64,000 nucleotides of DNA from Allomyces macrogynus ATCC 38327. Taxonomy: Eukaryota; Blastocladiomycota; Blastocladiomycetes; Blastocladiales; Blastocladiaceae. The notes beneath the pieces were generated by a model. It was given only the letters and a program-made list of their open reading frames with translations. It did not search any database and was not told the DNA's origin. The first letter of the stretch is position 1. Each line of letters opens with the position of its first letter. The DNA lies in contig GG745331.1 in assembly GCA_000151295.1 (NCBI GenBank), positions 1,161,516-1,225,515 on the forward strand, given 5' to 3'. Of the stretch, positions 11,240 through 22,719 are shown piece by piece. Position numbers and translations under genes: made by a program.

Positions 11240-13848
11240 TTACTTGCGCCCCCGCCCACGTCCACGTCCACGCGATGTGACCCCCGCGAACGACGACGGC
11301 AACGACCGCTGCGTTCCCGACTGCGACGCCGCCGCCGCTGATCCCGCCGCGGGCGGCGCTGCAAACTGCAGCGTCGTCTGCGTCAACCGCTGCGACGCGG
11401 CCGCTGCGGCCGCAGTACTCGCTCGCGTCGCGCGCGTTGCCGTCGTCCGCGCGGGCGCAGCGCGCTTCTTCGCCGGTGCGACCTCCACCAAATCATCGTC
11501 ATCATCATCGTTGTCGCCACCATCCACATCCATCGGCTCGTCCTCGTCCGACTCGTCCGACTCCTCGACGCGCCGCTTGCGCGACGCCGCCGTTGTCTTC
11601 CGCGTAGTCGCCGCCGAGGCCGTTTTTGCGGCAGCGCGCCCGCGTCCGCGGCCGCGCGTCGCGGTCGTAGTCTTGGTCGTGGCGGCCTTGGCGCGTCCGC
11701 GCGGCGCTGGGGCTGGCCCTGGCGGTTCCCCGTCGCTCATGAGCGTGTCGTCGCCGTCGGCTCCACCTTCGCCGCCAGCACCCCCACGACGGGTGGCGAG
11801 CATGCGCTCGAGCGTGGCGTCGGCCGAGTAGGCCTCGTTGCGCATTTGCTTGGCGGCGGCAATCGTTTGTCGCATCACGTCCTCGGATGGCGGCTTGGCG
11901 TCGACGAGGGTGCCGCGCACTTGGTCGAGCGACCCGTTGACGAATCTTCAAGAAGGTGTACCGCGTGTCAGTCCGAGTCTTCTCCACCGCTACAACAGCC
12001 CGCAGCAGCAACACGTACTCCTTGATCGCCTCGTTATCGTGCTTTTCCACAAACATGCGCACCGCGTCCCCAAGTTCGCGCTCCGGCAAGACCTCCAACT
12101 TCTGTCGGTCGAGCAGATCATTCACCAGGTCCTCCATGCGCACCTGGTCGAGCTTATCCGGTAACGTAACACGCAACTCCTCGGCCGTCGCGGCGCGCGG
12201 CGCCGCTGCCGCCTTCGCATCTTTCGGCACATGCGCGCGCCGCTTCCGGTAAAACAAAACCACGTCTTTCGGGTTGGCCACTTTGCCCACAAACTGCTGT
12301 CCGAACCGCTGCGGGTTGAACGTCGAGAACCCCGTGTACTCGACTTTCAGGCGCACGAGCGGGACAGGCGCGTCGGCCGGGCCCAAGTCCGGGTGTTCGG
12401 CAATCCACTCGTCGACAGCGGACCGCACCATGTCCTCGATGGTGGCTACAATCAGTTTGGTCGCGGCTTTCATGTCGCCTTCGCGCAGTCCGTCAATGGC
12501 GCCGAGGACCAGGTCGCGGATGACGAAGGGGCGCACGGAGGTGAGCCGGATTTTCTCGAGTTCGAAGGACGTCTGGTGGATGCGGAGCACGGCCACGTGT
12601 CTGCCGTTCGGACGGAGTCAGTCCTCGAATCGACGCGCCCGCAGCAACCGACCAGCAGAACGTACTTTTCCACGGCCTCCCCCTCGCTCAAACTCGTCGC
12701 GATCGAGCTGCCGGGTTGCGTGACGTAAAACTCCTGCTGCGAATTGAACACCGGGTCGATACAGCACTCGTGCTCGTGGCCCCACAAGACCAAATGCACA
12801 AACGGGTCGAGAAACGTTTCCGGGATATAGTTGGTCTTGCCGTGTGGGACGCGGTTCTGGTGAATCGTGAGCAGGTTGAACCACTCGTCGGTGGCCTCGA
12901 GCGGACGCAGCATCTTGACCTTCTTGTGCAAGAACGTGCGGTGCAGCCGCTCGTCGCGCACGTTGCCGAGCCCGTAGAGCGCCAGTTTGGTCGCGCCCTT
13001 GCGCAACAGGATTGGGGTCATGGTGATCGCGTCGGCCTCGCGTTGCCGGCCAAAGTAGTTGACAAGGCCGGTCACGGAGAGGAGGTCGAGCGCGGCGAGG
13101 TTGCCGTCCTGGGTGGGTGGGAAAGGGAGGGGAGCTCAGGGATAAGAGAATCGAGTCAACGAAAACGCGGAATAACCAAGTTCGTACTCCGGATGGGTCG
13201 TCATGGTTACCGTGGATCGAGAAGATGGGCATGGCCACGTTCAGGTTCGGGTCCTGGTAGTTGACGGTCGCGAATCTGGCCATGATTCACATTCAGTTTC
13301 AGGTCGTTGCCGAGGAGGATCGCGTCGTTGGCGAGAAGCGCTTACCGGTTCGGGAAATTGATCGACTGGTCACTGAGAATATCGAGCGCGCACGGCCGGT
13401 CGCCAAGACAATATGCGCGCAGCAGCTCCATGGTACTGTGCAGCGTCTTGCGCGACGGCTTGTTGTCGTGGAACAGATCGCCGCCGAGTAGGATCATGTC
13501 GACCTGATTCGGATCCTTCGTCAGCAACCAGCACTTCAAACCACGCCGACGGTCGCAGAAGAACCGCAAATTACATGCATTCTTTTTGTGCGCAATCTTG
13601 AGAATCTCCTCAAACGCGCGGATCGAGTCGTCGCCGCGAATCGGGTCTTTTTCCATGTATCCGAGGTGGTTGTCAGTTGCAATTAGCATCGTGATCGTGT
13701 CTTCGGGCGGCGCGTGCAGCCCACTCGCGTCGGCCTCGCCGTCGTGCATGCTCTCGTCGACGGCGTCGAGCATGACCGACTCGTCGGCGGCGCCGTCGCC
13801 CGAGGATCGGTCGTGGTCATCGTGGACGGCAGCAGGACGGTTGCGCAT
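11240..13848 (-). CDS. MRE11: MRE11 double-strand-break repair nuclease (one-base frameshift near 11944)
   Basis: MRE11 is the nuclease of the MRN/MRX complex (with Rad50 and Nbs1/Xrs2), acting in break repair and telomere maintenance. The phosphodiesterase motifs are all present: [32 protein letters not shown] and GHEHEC. Exons run about 13848-13576, 13503-13346, 13275-13188, 13108-12666 and 12600-11240. The C-terminus is acidic, then Ala/Thr-rich, and ends in an [10 protein letters not shown] run like the GAR motif of other MRE11 proteins. Two details are unresolved. The first intron (13504-13574) leaves one extra T. Within the last exon the frame shifts by one base after YTFLKI (about 11944), continuing as [10 protein letters not shown]. 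The gene is conserved and otherwise clean, so a sequencing or assembly indel is likelier than a pseudogene. Confidence 0.9.
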
Positions 13849-14842
13849 GGTTGGTTTGTGGTTGCTTTGCGCGTGCAGTTGGCAGTTGGTCGGTCAGGGC
13901 CGCAGGAGACAAGTTGGCGGCAGGATTGCAGCAGGTGGAGGGACTTGTCGACGCTGTCGCGAGCAGCGGTCGCGCAAATGTCGGTGGTTGAAAGAGCACG
14001 GCGCGTGCCTCGTCGATCAGAGAAGAAGGGTGGGACTCATTTCTTGCTCCACAACTCCACAGGTTGCAACAGGTACCAAGCGCCGAGCGGTCGGTGGGCC
14101 AATATGCGCGACGATCACGTCCGACACCAACAACCGCGACCAGAACGACCAGAAGACGCTACGAATACGATATATATATATATGTCCGAGAGAGAGCCAA
14201 AACTGTCCACCGTCGTCCGGTCCTCGTCTCCGCTCCGCAGACTACAATCACCCCAGTGGAGAACTGCTACCAAGCACGCGGCCACGGCGCCCCTCCCCCG
14301 CGCCCACAAAACCACATCCTATGGCGACTTGCGATCGATCGAGGCCTCCACGCGCATCATCTACCTACACGAAGAGAAGCGGGACGGGTGGTGAGCACCA
14401 GTCAGTCGTCGAGGTCGCAAGACGGCGGCGCAACTTGAAAGAGAACGCACCAGATGCCGCACAATGCCGTCAAGAAAAAGGAGAACGAGAAGCGGGAGAG
14501 AGAGCACGAGCAACAACGACAACACGAACGACAGCAGGGAGAACAGGATGCGATACAAACAGAAAGAAACAAAGGAAACGACAGAAAGAACTTCATGAAG
14601 CAACAACAAGACACACACAGTCCAAGACACCCCCCTGCTGCAGCTGTCCGTGTCCCAGTGCGCGCGCTCGTCGGCAGTTGCACCAGTACTGCGTCCCTGC
14701 GGGCCGAAGCGGCTGAAAGGTCGGCAGGCATCCAGGCCGAGAGGAGCAAGTCCACACACAACATCAAACAAGAAAGAGGAGGAAAAGAATCGAGAACAAA
14801 TCGCGGCACTTGGCGCCGCCGGCTCGGCGTCCTTGAACGGCC
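13849..14842. other. intergenic, with a TA microsatellite at about 14170-14183
   Basis: This stretch lies between the MRE11 start and the 3' end of the RRM gene. It is relatively rich in A and C, contains a short (TA)n run, and has no frame with recognisable similarity. It should hold the MRE11 promoter. Confidence 0.5.
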
Positions 14843-15367
14843 TTACTGGCTCGGCAACAGATGGTGCTGCGACGCGAGCGCGAGAATCGCCTCCGGATCG
14901 TCCTCGTACGACGGCCCGGCGCCTTGCTGCTGCTGCACCTGCTGCTGCGACGGCATGTACTGGAGTGGCGGCATCTGCTGCATCATCATCGGCGCCCCAG
15001 CGTACATCGGCATCGGTTCGGCGTACCCCTGGTCGACGAACCCCATGGGCCCGGCACCGTACATGTACGCGGCCGCACCCTGCGCGGCTCCCGGGCCGTA
15101 CCCACCACCCATTCCGGCGCCCATCCCGCCATACATGCCGCCGGCCGTCGCCATGCCCGCAGGCACATACCCGCCAAACCCGCCGGCCGCATCAAACCCG
15201 GTCGCACGCGCAGCAGCACCCATGGCAAACGCGCGGCGCGTGCGGTCGTCCATCATCATGCCCATGGGTGCGGCATCGACCATCATCATGTCGCCGCCCG
15301 CCTGGAAGTAGGCATTGGCGTTGGCCATGGCCGACATTTGCTGCTGCTGTTGTTGCTGCGCGGCCAC

Positions 15368-15403
<36 letters not shown>

Positions 15404-16339
15404 CTGCTGCTGCTGGACCTGCTGCGCCTGCGACGCGGCCGACATCATGCCCATGCCCATACTCTGCATCTGCCGCGCCTGGTTCGACGCGACAGCAGCC
15501 GCGGCAGCACCCATGCGCTGTGCGGTTGTGGGCCGCGGGTTGAAGAAGGCCTGGTTCGGGTTGCTGTTGGTGGCGGCCGTGCTGGCGGCGCTGTTCTGGA
15601 ACGCGCGGTTCTTGAACCCGAACCCGCGCGACTCGGATGACTGCGCGTACTCGATGCGCACGTAGCGGTTGTTGAGCGTGAGCCCTTGCAGTTCGCGGTG
15701 CGCGCGCTTGGCGTCCTCGACGTCGCGGAAGTGCACGTAGACCATTCTATGACCATTCAGGGACAAACACGAGTGAGACACTGGAGGAGTCGTGATGCGC
15801 GGCGTGATGGCACGGCCAAACAAACCCCATCAACGTACCCGCGATCCCCCAAAATATCGCACTGCTCAATCGCGCCATAGCTGCCAAACACATTCGAAAT
15901 TTCCTCCTCGTTCACGTCCCAGACATTTGCCAAGAACAGGGTCCGCACCGCTGGTTCACCCGTCTCGTCGCGCGACACGGCAATCGTGACGGGTTTCCCG
16001 TTGAGCATAAACTGGCCCGAGGCCTCGCACGCGCGCTGGACGGCGTCCGGGAACGTGAACTTGATGTAGGCGAACCCCATCATCTCACCCGTGTTCTTGT
16101 CGCGCGGCATGCGCACGTCGTCAATCTTGCCGAAACGACGGAAACAGCGCCGCAGCACAAACTCGTCAATGCCCGGTGGCAGGTCCGAGACATAGACGTG
16201 CTTAGCAAACGCGCGGACGGGATTATTGTTGCCCGCGGCGGGGGTCGTCGTGGCCGTGGCCGGGGTCGACGTCAACGCCGACGCCGACGCGTTCGCAGCG
16301 CCGGTGAGCGGCGGCGACCCTGCGGGGGTCCCGTCGGCA

Positions 16340-16376
<37 letters not shown>

Positions 16377-18065
16377 CCTCACCTTCGCCCGCATCCGCCA
16401 CCGCGGCCGGTTCTGCCGCAGCCGTCTCAATCGGCTTCTGCAGCGGGAACCCGCCCTGTTGTGCCGGCGCTGGAGACGAGTCGCGTTTGCCCGTCGACCC
16501 GGCACGCGACGCGCGGTCGCCATCACCAGCGCGATCGGACGGCGTCGCGTCGACGGCCATGGGCGACCCGGGCACGGGACGCGGCGAGACGGGCGTTGGC
16601 GCCGGCGAGAACGCGCGCGTTGCGGCGGGGGCCGCGGGCAAAGTCAGGGTCGGGACCGCGGGAGTCGCGGGCGCAGGCGATGCCGAGCCCTTGTTTGCGG
16701 GAGTCGCGGGCTTGCCCTCGATCTGGCGCAACTTTTTAATCAGGTGCGCAATGTGCTCGGGGCTGCCGGACGGCGCGGGACTGTCGGTGAGGTCAACGGC
16801 AGCAGGGGCCGGGGCCGGAGTCGCGGCAGCAGGTGCAACAGCTGGTGCGGACAGCAGGCGGCAGCGGGTGCCTGAGTCTTGGCGNNNNNNNNNNNNNNNN
16901 NNNNNNNNNNNNNNNNNNNNNNNNNNNNNNNNNNNNNNNNNNNNNNNNNNNNNNNNNNNNNNNNNNNNNNNNNNNNNNNNNNNNNNNNNNNNNNNNNNNN
17001 NNNNNNNNNNNNNNNNNNNNNNNNNNNNNNNNNNNNNNNNNNNNNNNNNNNNNNNNNNNNNNNNNNNNNNNNNNNNNNNNNNNNNNNNNNNNNNNNNNNN
17101 NNNNNNNNNNNNNNNNNNNNNNNNNNNNNNNNNNNNNNNNNNNNNNNNNNNNNNNNNNNNNNNNNNNNNNNNNNNNNNNNNNNNNNNNNNNNNNNNNNNN
17201 NNNNNNNNNNNNNNNNNNNNNNNNNNNNNNNNNNNNNNNNNNNNNNNNNNNNNNNNNNNNNNNNNNNNNNNNNNNNNNNNNNNNNNNNNNNNNNNNNNNN
17301 NNNNNNNNNNNNNNNNNNNNNNNNNNNNNNNNNNNNNNNNNNNNNNNNNNNNNNNNNNNNNNNNNNNNNNNNNNNNNNNNNNNNNNNNNNNNNNNNNNNN
17401 NNNNNNNNNNNNNNNNNNNNNNNNNNNNNNNNNNNNNNNNNNNNNNNNNNNNNNNNNNNNNNNNNNNNNNNNNNNNNNNNNNNNNNNNNNNNNNNNNNNN
17501 NNNNNNNNNNNNNNNNNNNNNNNNNNNNNNNNNNNNNNNNNNNNNNNNNNNNNNNNNNNNNNNNNNNNNNNNNNNTTCCCGTGAGCAATGCGAGCAGCGG
17601 CACAGCGAGCGCCGTGTTGGACGCGAGCTTGGTCGTCAAATTGGCAAACGCCATTTGCGCGTCGAGCATCGGCTGCGCGTCCGGGTTGGTCGCGGGGGCC
17701 AAGAGCGCAATCAGCTGCCGCAGTTGCGGGATCGCGCGTGTCGACAGAAGACGCGCACGGAACAGGTCCTCGGACGTGGACGAGGCCGTGGTTGTCGCCG
17801 CGGGCGCCCGAGCGGGTGCGGCGGCCGGGGCCGACGGGACGGGAGTGGGGACGCGAGCAGCAGGCCTGGCGATCGGGGACGGGGTGGGCCTGGCGGCCGA
17901 GGCGGCGGCAGGGTCGCGCTCGCGGGAATGATCGAAGGGATCAGCGTCGGCATCGGCGTCGGCGTCGGGCATCGGCACGTCCTCGTCCTTGCCCTGATTC
18001 TTGGTGTGGTTGGGGTGCGCGTGCATCGGGGCGGCCTCGGCGTTGGGCGTCGTGCTCGTTGGCAT
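14843..18065 (-). CDS. two-RRM RNA-binding protein with a Gln/Met-rich C-terminus (contains assembly gap)
   Basis: A predicted RNA-binding protein. I place the start at 18065 (MPTSTTPN). The N-terminal exon (18065 to the gap) begins with an acidic, Pro/Ala-rich stretch containing (DA)n, then a helical region ending ALAVPLLALLTG. After the N gap the frame resumes with VDLTDS, which resembles a SUMO-interaction motif, and EHIAHLIKKLRQIEG. RRM1 has KHVYVSDLPPG and GEMMGFAYIKF; RRM2 has RTLFLANVW and MVYVHFRDVEDAKRA, and is split by an intron at 15747-15838. The last exon carries poly-glutamine (encoded at about 15341-15424) and Met/Gly-rich sequence, ending ALASQHHLLPSQ. RRM2 looks a little like Mei2-type or poly(A)-binding proteins, but I cannot name an orthologue. 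Joining across the gap is an inference. Confidence 0.75.
15341..15424. repeat. CTG/CAG trinucleotide tract encoding poly-Gln
   Basis: The tract consists of runs of CTG on the plus strand, with GAC and TTG interruptions. Read as CAG on the minus strand, it encodes glutamine runs in the C-terminal region of the RRM protein. Confidence 0.85.
16340..16374. repeat. hexanucleotide GTCGCC repeat encoding an Ala-Thr run
   Basis: Perfect tandem GTCGCC units lie inside the RRM gene. On the minus strand they encode alternating Ala and Thr in the disordered linker upstream of RRM1. Confidence 0.8.
16885..17575. other. assembly gap (Ns)
   Basis: There are 691 undetermined bases inside the RRM-protein gene. 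The gap length may be an estimate, so the reading frame cannot be carried across it. Flanking sequence is GC-rich and low in complexity, which may explain the gap. Confidence 0.99.
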
Positions 18066-18141
18066 GGTAGCTCTGGCAAAAAATGGGGAAAACAAGCGAC
18101 CACGTCAGTACCACCGCACAAGCGCGATCCCTATCGGTCAC

Positions 18142-18537
18142 GGCCAGGACAACGCACGACTCTGCTGGTGCAGTGCTGCCCTCAACGGGCGCCGCCGTCG
18201 CTGCCGTTTCGGATGACTGGTCGGCGGTGGCCGCGCTGTCGTCGTTGCCGTTGCTGGCCGGTTCGTTCGAGGCGGTGCGCGGACTTGAGGGAGAAGAACT
18301 TGCGCGAGCTGCGGTAGACGGCGCGCGTTCCACGACGGTTGGAGAGGCCGAGCGCGCGCGGAGACGCTTGGCAGGCGGCGACCCAGGCGAGCTGGGCGGC
18401 GAGCGCTTGTTGGGCGAGCTTGCTGAAGACGACAGTTTGAGTTCGGTAGTCGTGGTGGGGGCAGGAGTTGCGGCGGGCGTGGGAGCGGGCGCGTCGGCGT
18501 CGCGCTCGGCCGGGCGCTCTTGCGCTTGCGGCGACAT
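18142..18537 (-). CDS. Ser/Pro/Ala-rich reading frame, possibly a first exon
   Basis: An ATG at 18537 opens a frame of about 130 codons rich in Ser, Pro, Ala and Thr, with a basic patch (SPPAKRLRARS) that could be a nuclear localisation signal. A GTGACC donor at 18141 and an acceptor at 18073 would form a 69-nt intron. Splicing them, however, puts the downstream exon in a different frame from the MPTSTTPN start of the RRM gene. It could be a separate small gene, an upstream exon of the RRM gene with an indel, or not coding at all. I recognise no family. Confidence 0.3.
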
Positions 18538-19014
18538 GGGAGACGTGCGTTCGGGTGGGCAGGACAGGAGGGGACGAGGAGTGGTCGAGCGAGAGAGACG
18601 GAGCGAGAAGGTGCGCTCTTGTCGTTGGGCCAGCAAACGTTTGAGCCCGCAAAACAGCGGGTGCAAATCGGCCAAGTCGGCGCGTAAGTACAGGCACGCT
18701 TCGCCACGTGTAATCCACGCTGACCACGCTGACGAAGCCATGTGCCTCGCACTCGCACAGATCTCACGCCGTGCTCTTCCAGCTGCCACCGTGAGAGGGC
18801 GAGGCGCCGAGAAGGCGCGCCGGGGACGCTCAGGGACGCTGACCGCCGGCTGTGCGCTGCCCAAAGAAACGATACTCCGAGCGGAAAAGCGACACGGAGG
18901 GCTGAGGGCGGAGGAAAGACATGAGAGTGCCTGAACCTGAAAAATTTGTGTACACGGTCGTGCCCAGAGATGAAACGACTCAAGCTCGCGTCATGATCCG
19001 CTTGCAGACTATAT
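18538..19014. other. intergenic; no gene seen
   Basis: This region lies between the Ser/Pro-rich frame and the 3' end of BUD13. Long plus-strand frames cross it but are Arg/Ala-rich, without domain similarity, and look like GC-driven shadows. Confidence 0.45.
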
Positions 19015-20156
19015 TTACATGTCCTCGCTGCGCCAGCGGTAAGCTACACGACGGGGGTAGGTCGAGGTGAGTACAACGTGGGGCCATCAGCAAGACAAGA
19101 CCAGCAAAGCGCACCCTTTTCCTCGAACACGGCCTTTTCGTTGGCGCCCATCAGCAACTTGGCCTCGAACCCGTTGGAACGGTCGACACCGTCCCATCGA
19201 AACCCGGGCGGGATGTTGTACCGGTTCGACGGCCATGCGCCTTGAAACGTTGGTCGGTTCGAGGCCTTGCGCGCCTTCTACAGGGTGGTGCGTCCTCGTC
19301 AGATTGTGGTCTTGTTCTCGGGCCACGAGAGCAGGATCAATTACTGACCTTCGCAGCCGTTTCGACCCCCATCTTGGCCGCCGGATCACCCCACCGGTCG
19401 CGGTCGCGCAGTTCGCGGTTGAGATCCACGTCGTCAGCCGTCCTAGATCAAGGGTCGAGGAGGGGTCAGCTCGCAGTCCTCTCTGTCCAACCCATGATCG
19501 AATTCACAAAGCCTGGGCGTGCCGTACCTTGCAAACGGTCCCTCGGCTGCCGCTCGCGACCGTTCCCGCGCTTGGTCGCGCTGTACTTTGCCGAGCCCCC
19601 ACTCGTAGTCGCGTCGCTTCTTCTCCTCCCGCTCACGCTCTTTGGTCTCGGCGTCACGGTACACGTCTTCGACCGCGACACGCCGGCCCATCTTGTCGCG
19701 GTACACGGTCGCTGCACCTTGTCCATCGTCCGCACCGGTATCGGACCCACCACGCGGTCGTGCGCGACCACGGCCACCATCGTCATCTGGCTCCGAATCC
19801 GAATCCGAATCATGCCGTTCGCGCGGCCCGCGGTCGTCTTCCGAGTCTGAGTCATGGCGCACGCGTCGTCCGGCGGGTGACGGCGACCGCGACGTGCTTC
19901 GGCCGCGGTTTGCCGGTTCCGCGAGCGGAATAGGCGCGCCGCGTGTCCTCAACGTACTGCTGCTGCCGCCAAACCTGTAGCTCATATCGTCGGCGTCGTG
20001 GATCGCGGACGTGCTTGACGAGGCATCCCATTGAATAGCGGCCACATCGTCCTCGTCAATGATCTGCGCGGCCGACGGTGCCGCGGACTTGGGCTTTTTC
20101 GGCTTTTTCGGTTTACTCGACGACAGATACTTGGCGAGGTAGTCCTTGCTCGCCAT
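19015..20156 (-). CDS. BUD13: BUD13, spliceosome-associated pre-mRNA retention and splicing (RES) complex subunit
   Basis: BUD13 is a core subunit of the RES complex, with Snu17/IST3 and Pml1 in yeast, and acts in pre-mRNA splicing. Four exons (20156-19528, 19442-19349, 19277-19115, 19043-19015) give 304 aa, in frame throughout. The N-terminus [13 protein letters not shown] followed by a Lys/Pro-rich stretch is typical. The middle is Ser/Asp/Arg-rich, and [10 protein letters not shown] begins the conserved BUD13 core. The C-terminal signature [20 protein letters not shown] ends AYRWRSEDM, matching the family end. The last exon is only 29 nt. The gene is head-to-head with NOP56. Confidence 0.93.
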
Positions 20157-20480
20157 GGTCGCAGGTTGCGGATGGTCAAGAAGCTGGCGAGATTACGTTG
20201 GACGTCGGAAAGGTCAAATCGAGCCGGCTGACGAGGTGGAGCAGCAAAAGCCGTGCAAGTCCGTTCAAGTCACTGGCACGGGGCAAGCAGATGCTTGTGG
20301 CATGGCTCTTTCCATCGATCACAGCAACCAACAACGTGACCGAAATCAACACGGTTCGCGGCCTGCAGTGTCGCTCTGCTGCACACCACCATCCACCGGA
20401 ACGACCCCGCCTTGCCTTCGACGTTGTTGCTTGCGCCCTCGAAATTGTCGTCGACCACCGCTCGCTGCAACCCCCCCGCA
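20157..20480. promoter_or_regulatory. bidirectional promoter region of BUD13 and NOP56
   Basis: There are 324 bases between the divergent start codons. Both products act in RNA metabolism (splicing; snoRNP assembly), so co-regulation is plausible but unproven. I see no clear TATA element. Confidence 0.5.
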
Positions 20481-22144
20481 ATGGTCACCCACGTGCTGTT
20501 CGAGACGTCGTCGGGCTACGCGCTCTTTGAGCGCGTCGAGTCGGACGAGATTGGCCAGGAGACCGATGCCTTCCAGGCCGCGCTCCAGGACCTGAGCAAG
20601 TTTGGCAAGATCATCAAGCTCAAGTCCTTCTCGCCCTTCAAGTCGGCCGTCGATGCCCTCGAGAACGCCAACGATGTGTCCGAGGGTACGGTCACAGCCG
20701 TGGACCGCTGTCACCCGCCTCGCTCTCACTTATCCTCCACGCAAGCTGACCATCCGTGTTCTTCATACCTCCAGGTGTCGTCAACCCCTCGCTCAAGGCC
20801 TTCCTCGAGCTGAACCTGCCCAAGAAGAAGGCCGTCCTCGGCGTCCAGGAAAAGAACCTGGCCGGTGCCATCAAGGCCGAGCTCGGCGTCGAGTGTGCGA
20901 GCAGCGACCTCGTCCAGGAAATCCAGCGCGCGATCCGCCTGCATGCCGCCAAGGTGCTCAAGCCCCTCAAGGAGGGCGACCTTGAGCGCGCGCAGCTCGG
21001 TCTGGGCCACTCGTACTCGCGAGCCAAGCTCAAGTTCAACGTGCACCGGTCCGACAACATGATCATCCAGGCGATTGGCATGCTCGACCAGCTCGACAAG
21101 GACATCAACACGTTCGCCATGCGCGTGCGGTACGCATTCTCTCCTCTTGATGTTCTGCACTGATCAACAGGAGGACTCATTCCGTGCCTTGAATTCCGTA
21201 GCGAGTGGTACTCGTGGCATTTCCCGGAGCTCGTCAAGATTGTCAACGACAACGAAATGTACGCGCGCGTGACCAAGTTCATTAAGAACAAGGCCGACCT
21301 CGCCGACGAGCAGCTACCGGCGCTGGCCGACCTGGTCGGCGACGAGGCCAAGGCGCAGCAGATTCTCGATGCGGCGCGCGCGTCGATGGGCACCGACATT
21401 TCCGAAATCGACCTGCTCAACATTGAGACGTTCGCCGACCGCGTCATCTCGCTCATGGACTACCGCAAGAACCTCTACGCCTACCTGACCTCCAAGATGC
21501 ACATTGTCGCGCCCAACTTGTCGGCGCTGATTGGCGAAGTCGTCGGCGCGCGCCTGATCTCGCACGCGGGTTCGCTCACCAACCTGTCCAAGTACCCGGC
21601 GTCGACCGTGCAGATCCTGGGTGCCGAAAAGGCGCTCTTCCGCGCGCTCAAGACGCGTGGCAACACGCCCAAGTACGGTCTGCTCTACCACTCGTCGTTT
21701 ATCGGCAAGGCCGCGCAGAAGAACAAGGGCCGCATTTCGCGGTTCTTGGCCAACAAGTGCTCGATCGCGTCGCGTATCGACTGCTTTGCTGAGGGCGGCG
21801 TCAACACGTTTGGCGAGGCCATGCGCGCGCAAGTCGAGGAGCGGCTCGCGTTCTACGAGCAGGGTACCGTCCCGCGCAAAAACGCCGACGTCATGTCGGC
21901 CGCGACTGCGCAGGCCGCCGAGGATGCCGCCGCGGCCGAGGCTGCGCAGCCCAGCGAGGAGGCGCCGGCACCCAAGAAGCGCGACGCCGACGCCATGGAC
22001 GTCGACGAGGCCGAGGAGCCCAAGAAGGAGAGCAAGAAGTCCAAGAAGGCCAAGAAGTCGAAGAGCGCGGCCATGGACGTTGATGAGGAGCCCAAGAAGG
22101 AGAAGAAGGAGAGCAAGAAGTCGAAGAAGTCGAAGAAGGAGTAA
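20481..22144 (+). CDS. NOP56: NOP56, box C/D snoRNP core protein
   Basis: NOP56 is a core protein of box C/D small nucleolar RNPs, which guide 2'-O-methylation and processing of pre-rRNA in the nucleolus. Three exons (20481-20685, 20775-21129, 21202-22144) give 500 aa. The N-terminal [17 protein letters not shown], the coiled-coil region, and the Nop domain are near-canonical. Nop-domain landmarks are [60 protein letters not shown] and [11 protein letters not shown]. The C-terminus is the usual Lys/Glu/Ser-rich tail with repeated KKESKKSKK units and two AMDVDE segments. Confidence 0.97.
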
Positions 22145-22719
22145 GTGGTCGCTGTCATTGCTGCCGCTTGCGCTGTCGTTATTGCCATCGTGAGCGGTCG
22201 AGCTGCGCACCGGCGCTTTTGGGTGGAGCAGGGCCGGCACGAGCTGCTGGCCTCGCTTCGGTCCGTGCCCTGGCCGTTTTGTCATATTTTGTTGGGTCTG
22301 ATTTGCCGTTTCCCGTTCCTGTTGTTTGCTATTTCCCGTTCTTCCTTGGTGGACTGCCGGTTATTTAACGTCGATACATAGCGAGTGCGAGTGCCCTTTC
22401 ACGACCATTTAGGAGCGGCGAGTGCGCGTCGTGCGCGTTGTGTGCGTCTTTGCTGCCACCGCCAGTGCGGCAGCTGGTGAGCGGGGATGAGCGGGGGTGA
22501 GCGGCCTGTGTCGAAAACGGACATGCCCGGCTGTTCTCATTCAACATACCATTGACCAGCCATTTTTTTCATCTCGACGTCCAACCCATCTCCAACCAAC
22601 TGCACCTGACCACCCGCAACCCATGCGCGACGTCGTCATGCTTTCTGTACGGCGCGTTTGGTCTCTCGACTCGGCGCCTCGGTTTCGCGGCTGCAGGAGA
22701 TCCATTTCGTGATGGCTGA
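22145..22719. other. intergenic; NOP56 3' region and upstream region of the F-box-like gene
   Basis: No complete gene was found. A short first exon of the downstream F-box-like gene may lie at about 22623-22760; several ATGs and GT donors occur there, but none could be joined convincingly. Confidence 0.4.

Noticed and set aside
18083..18934. Plus-strand 283-codon open frame opposite the Ser/Pro-rich reading frame
   Set aside because: Its translation is Ala/Arg/Ser/Gly-rich without conserved segments or splice logic; probably a GC-driven shadow.
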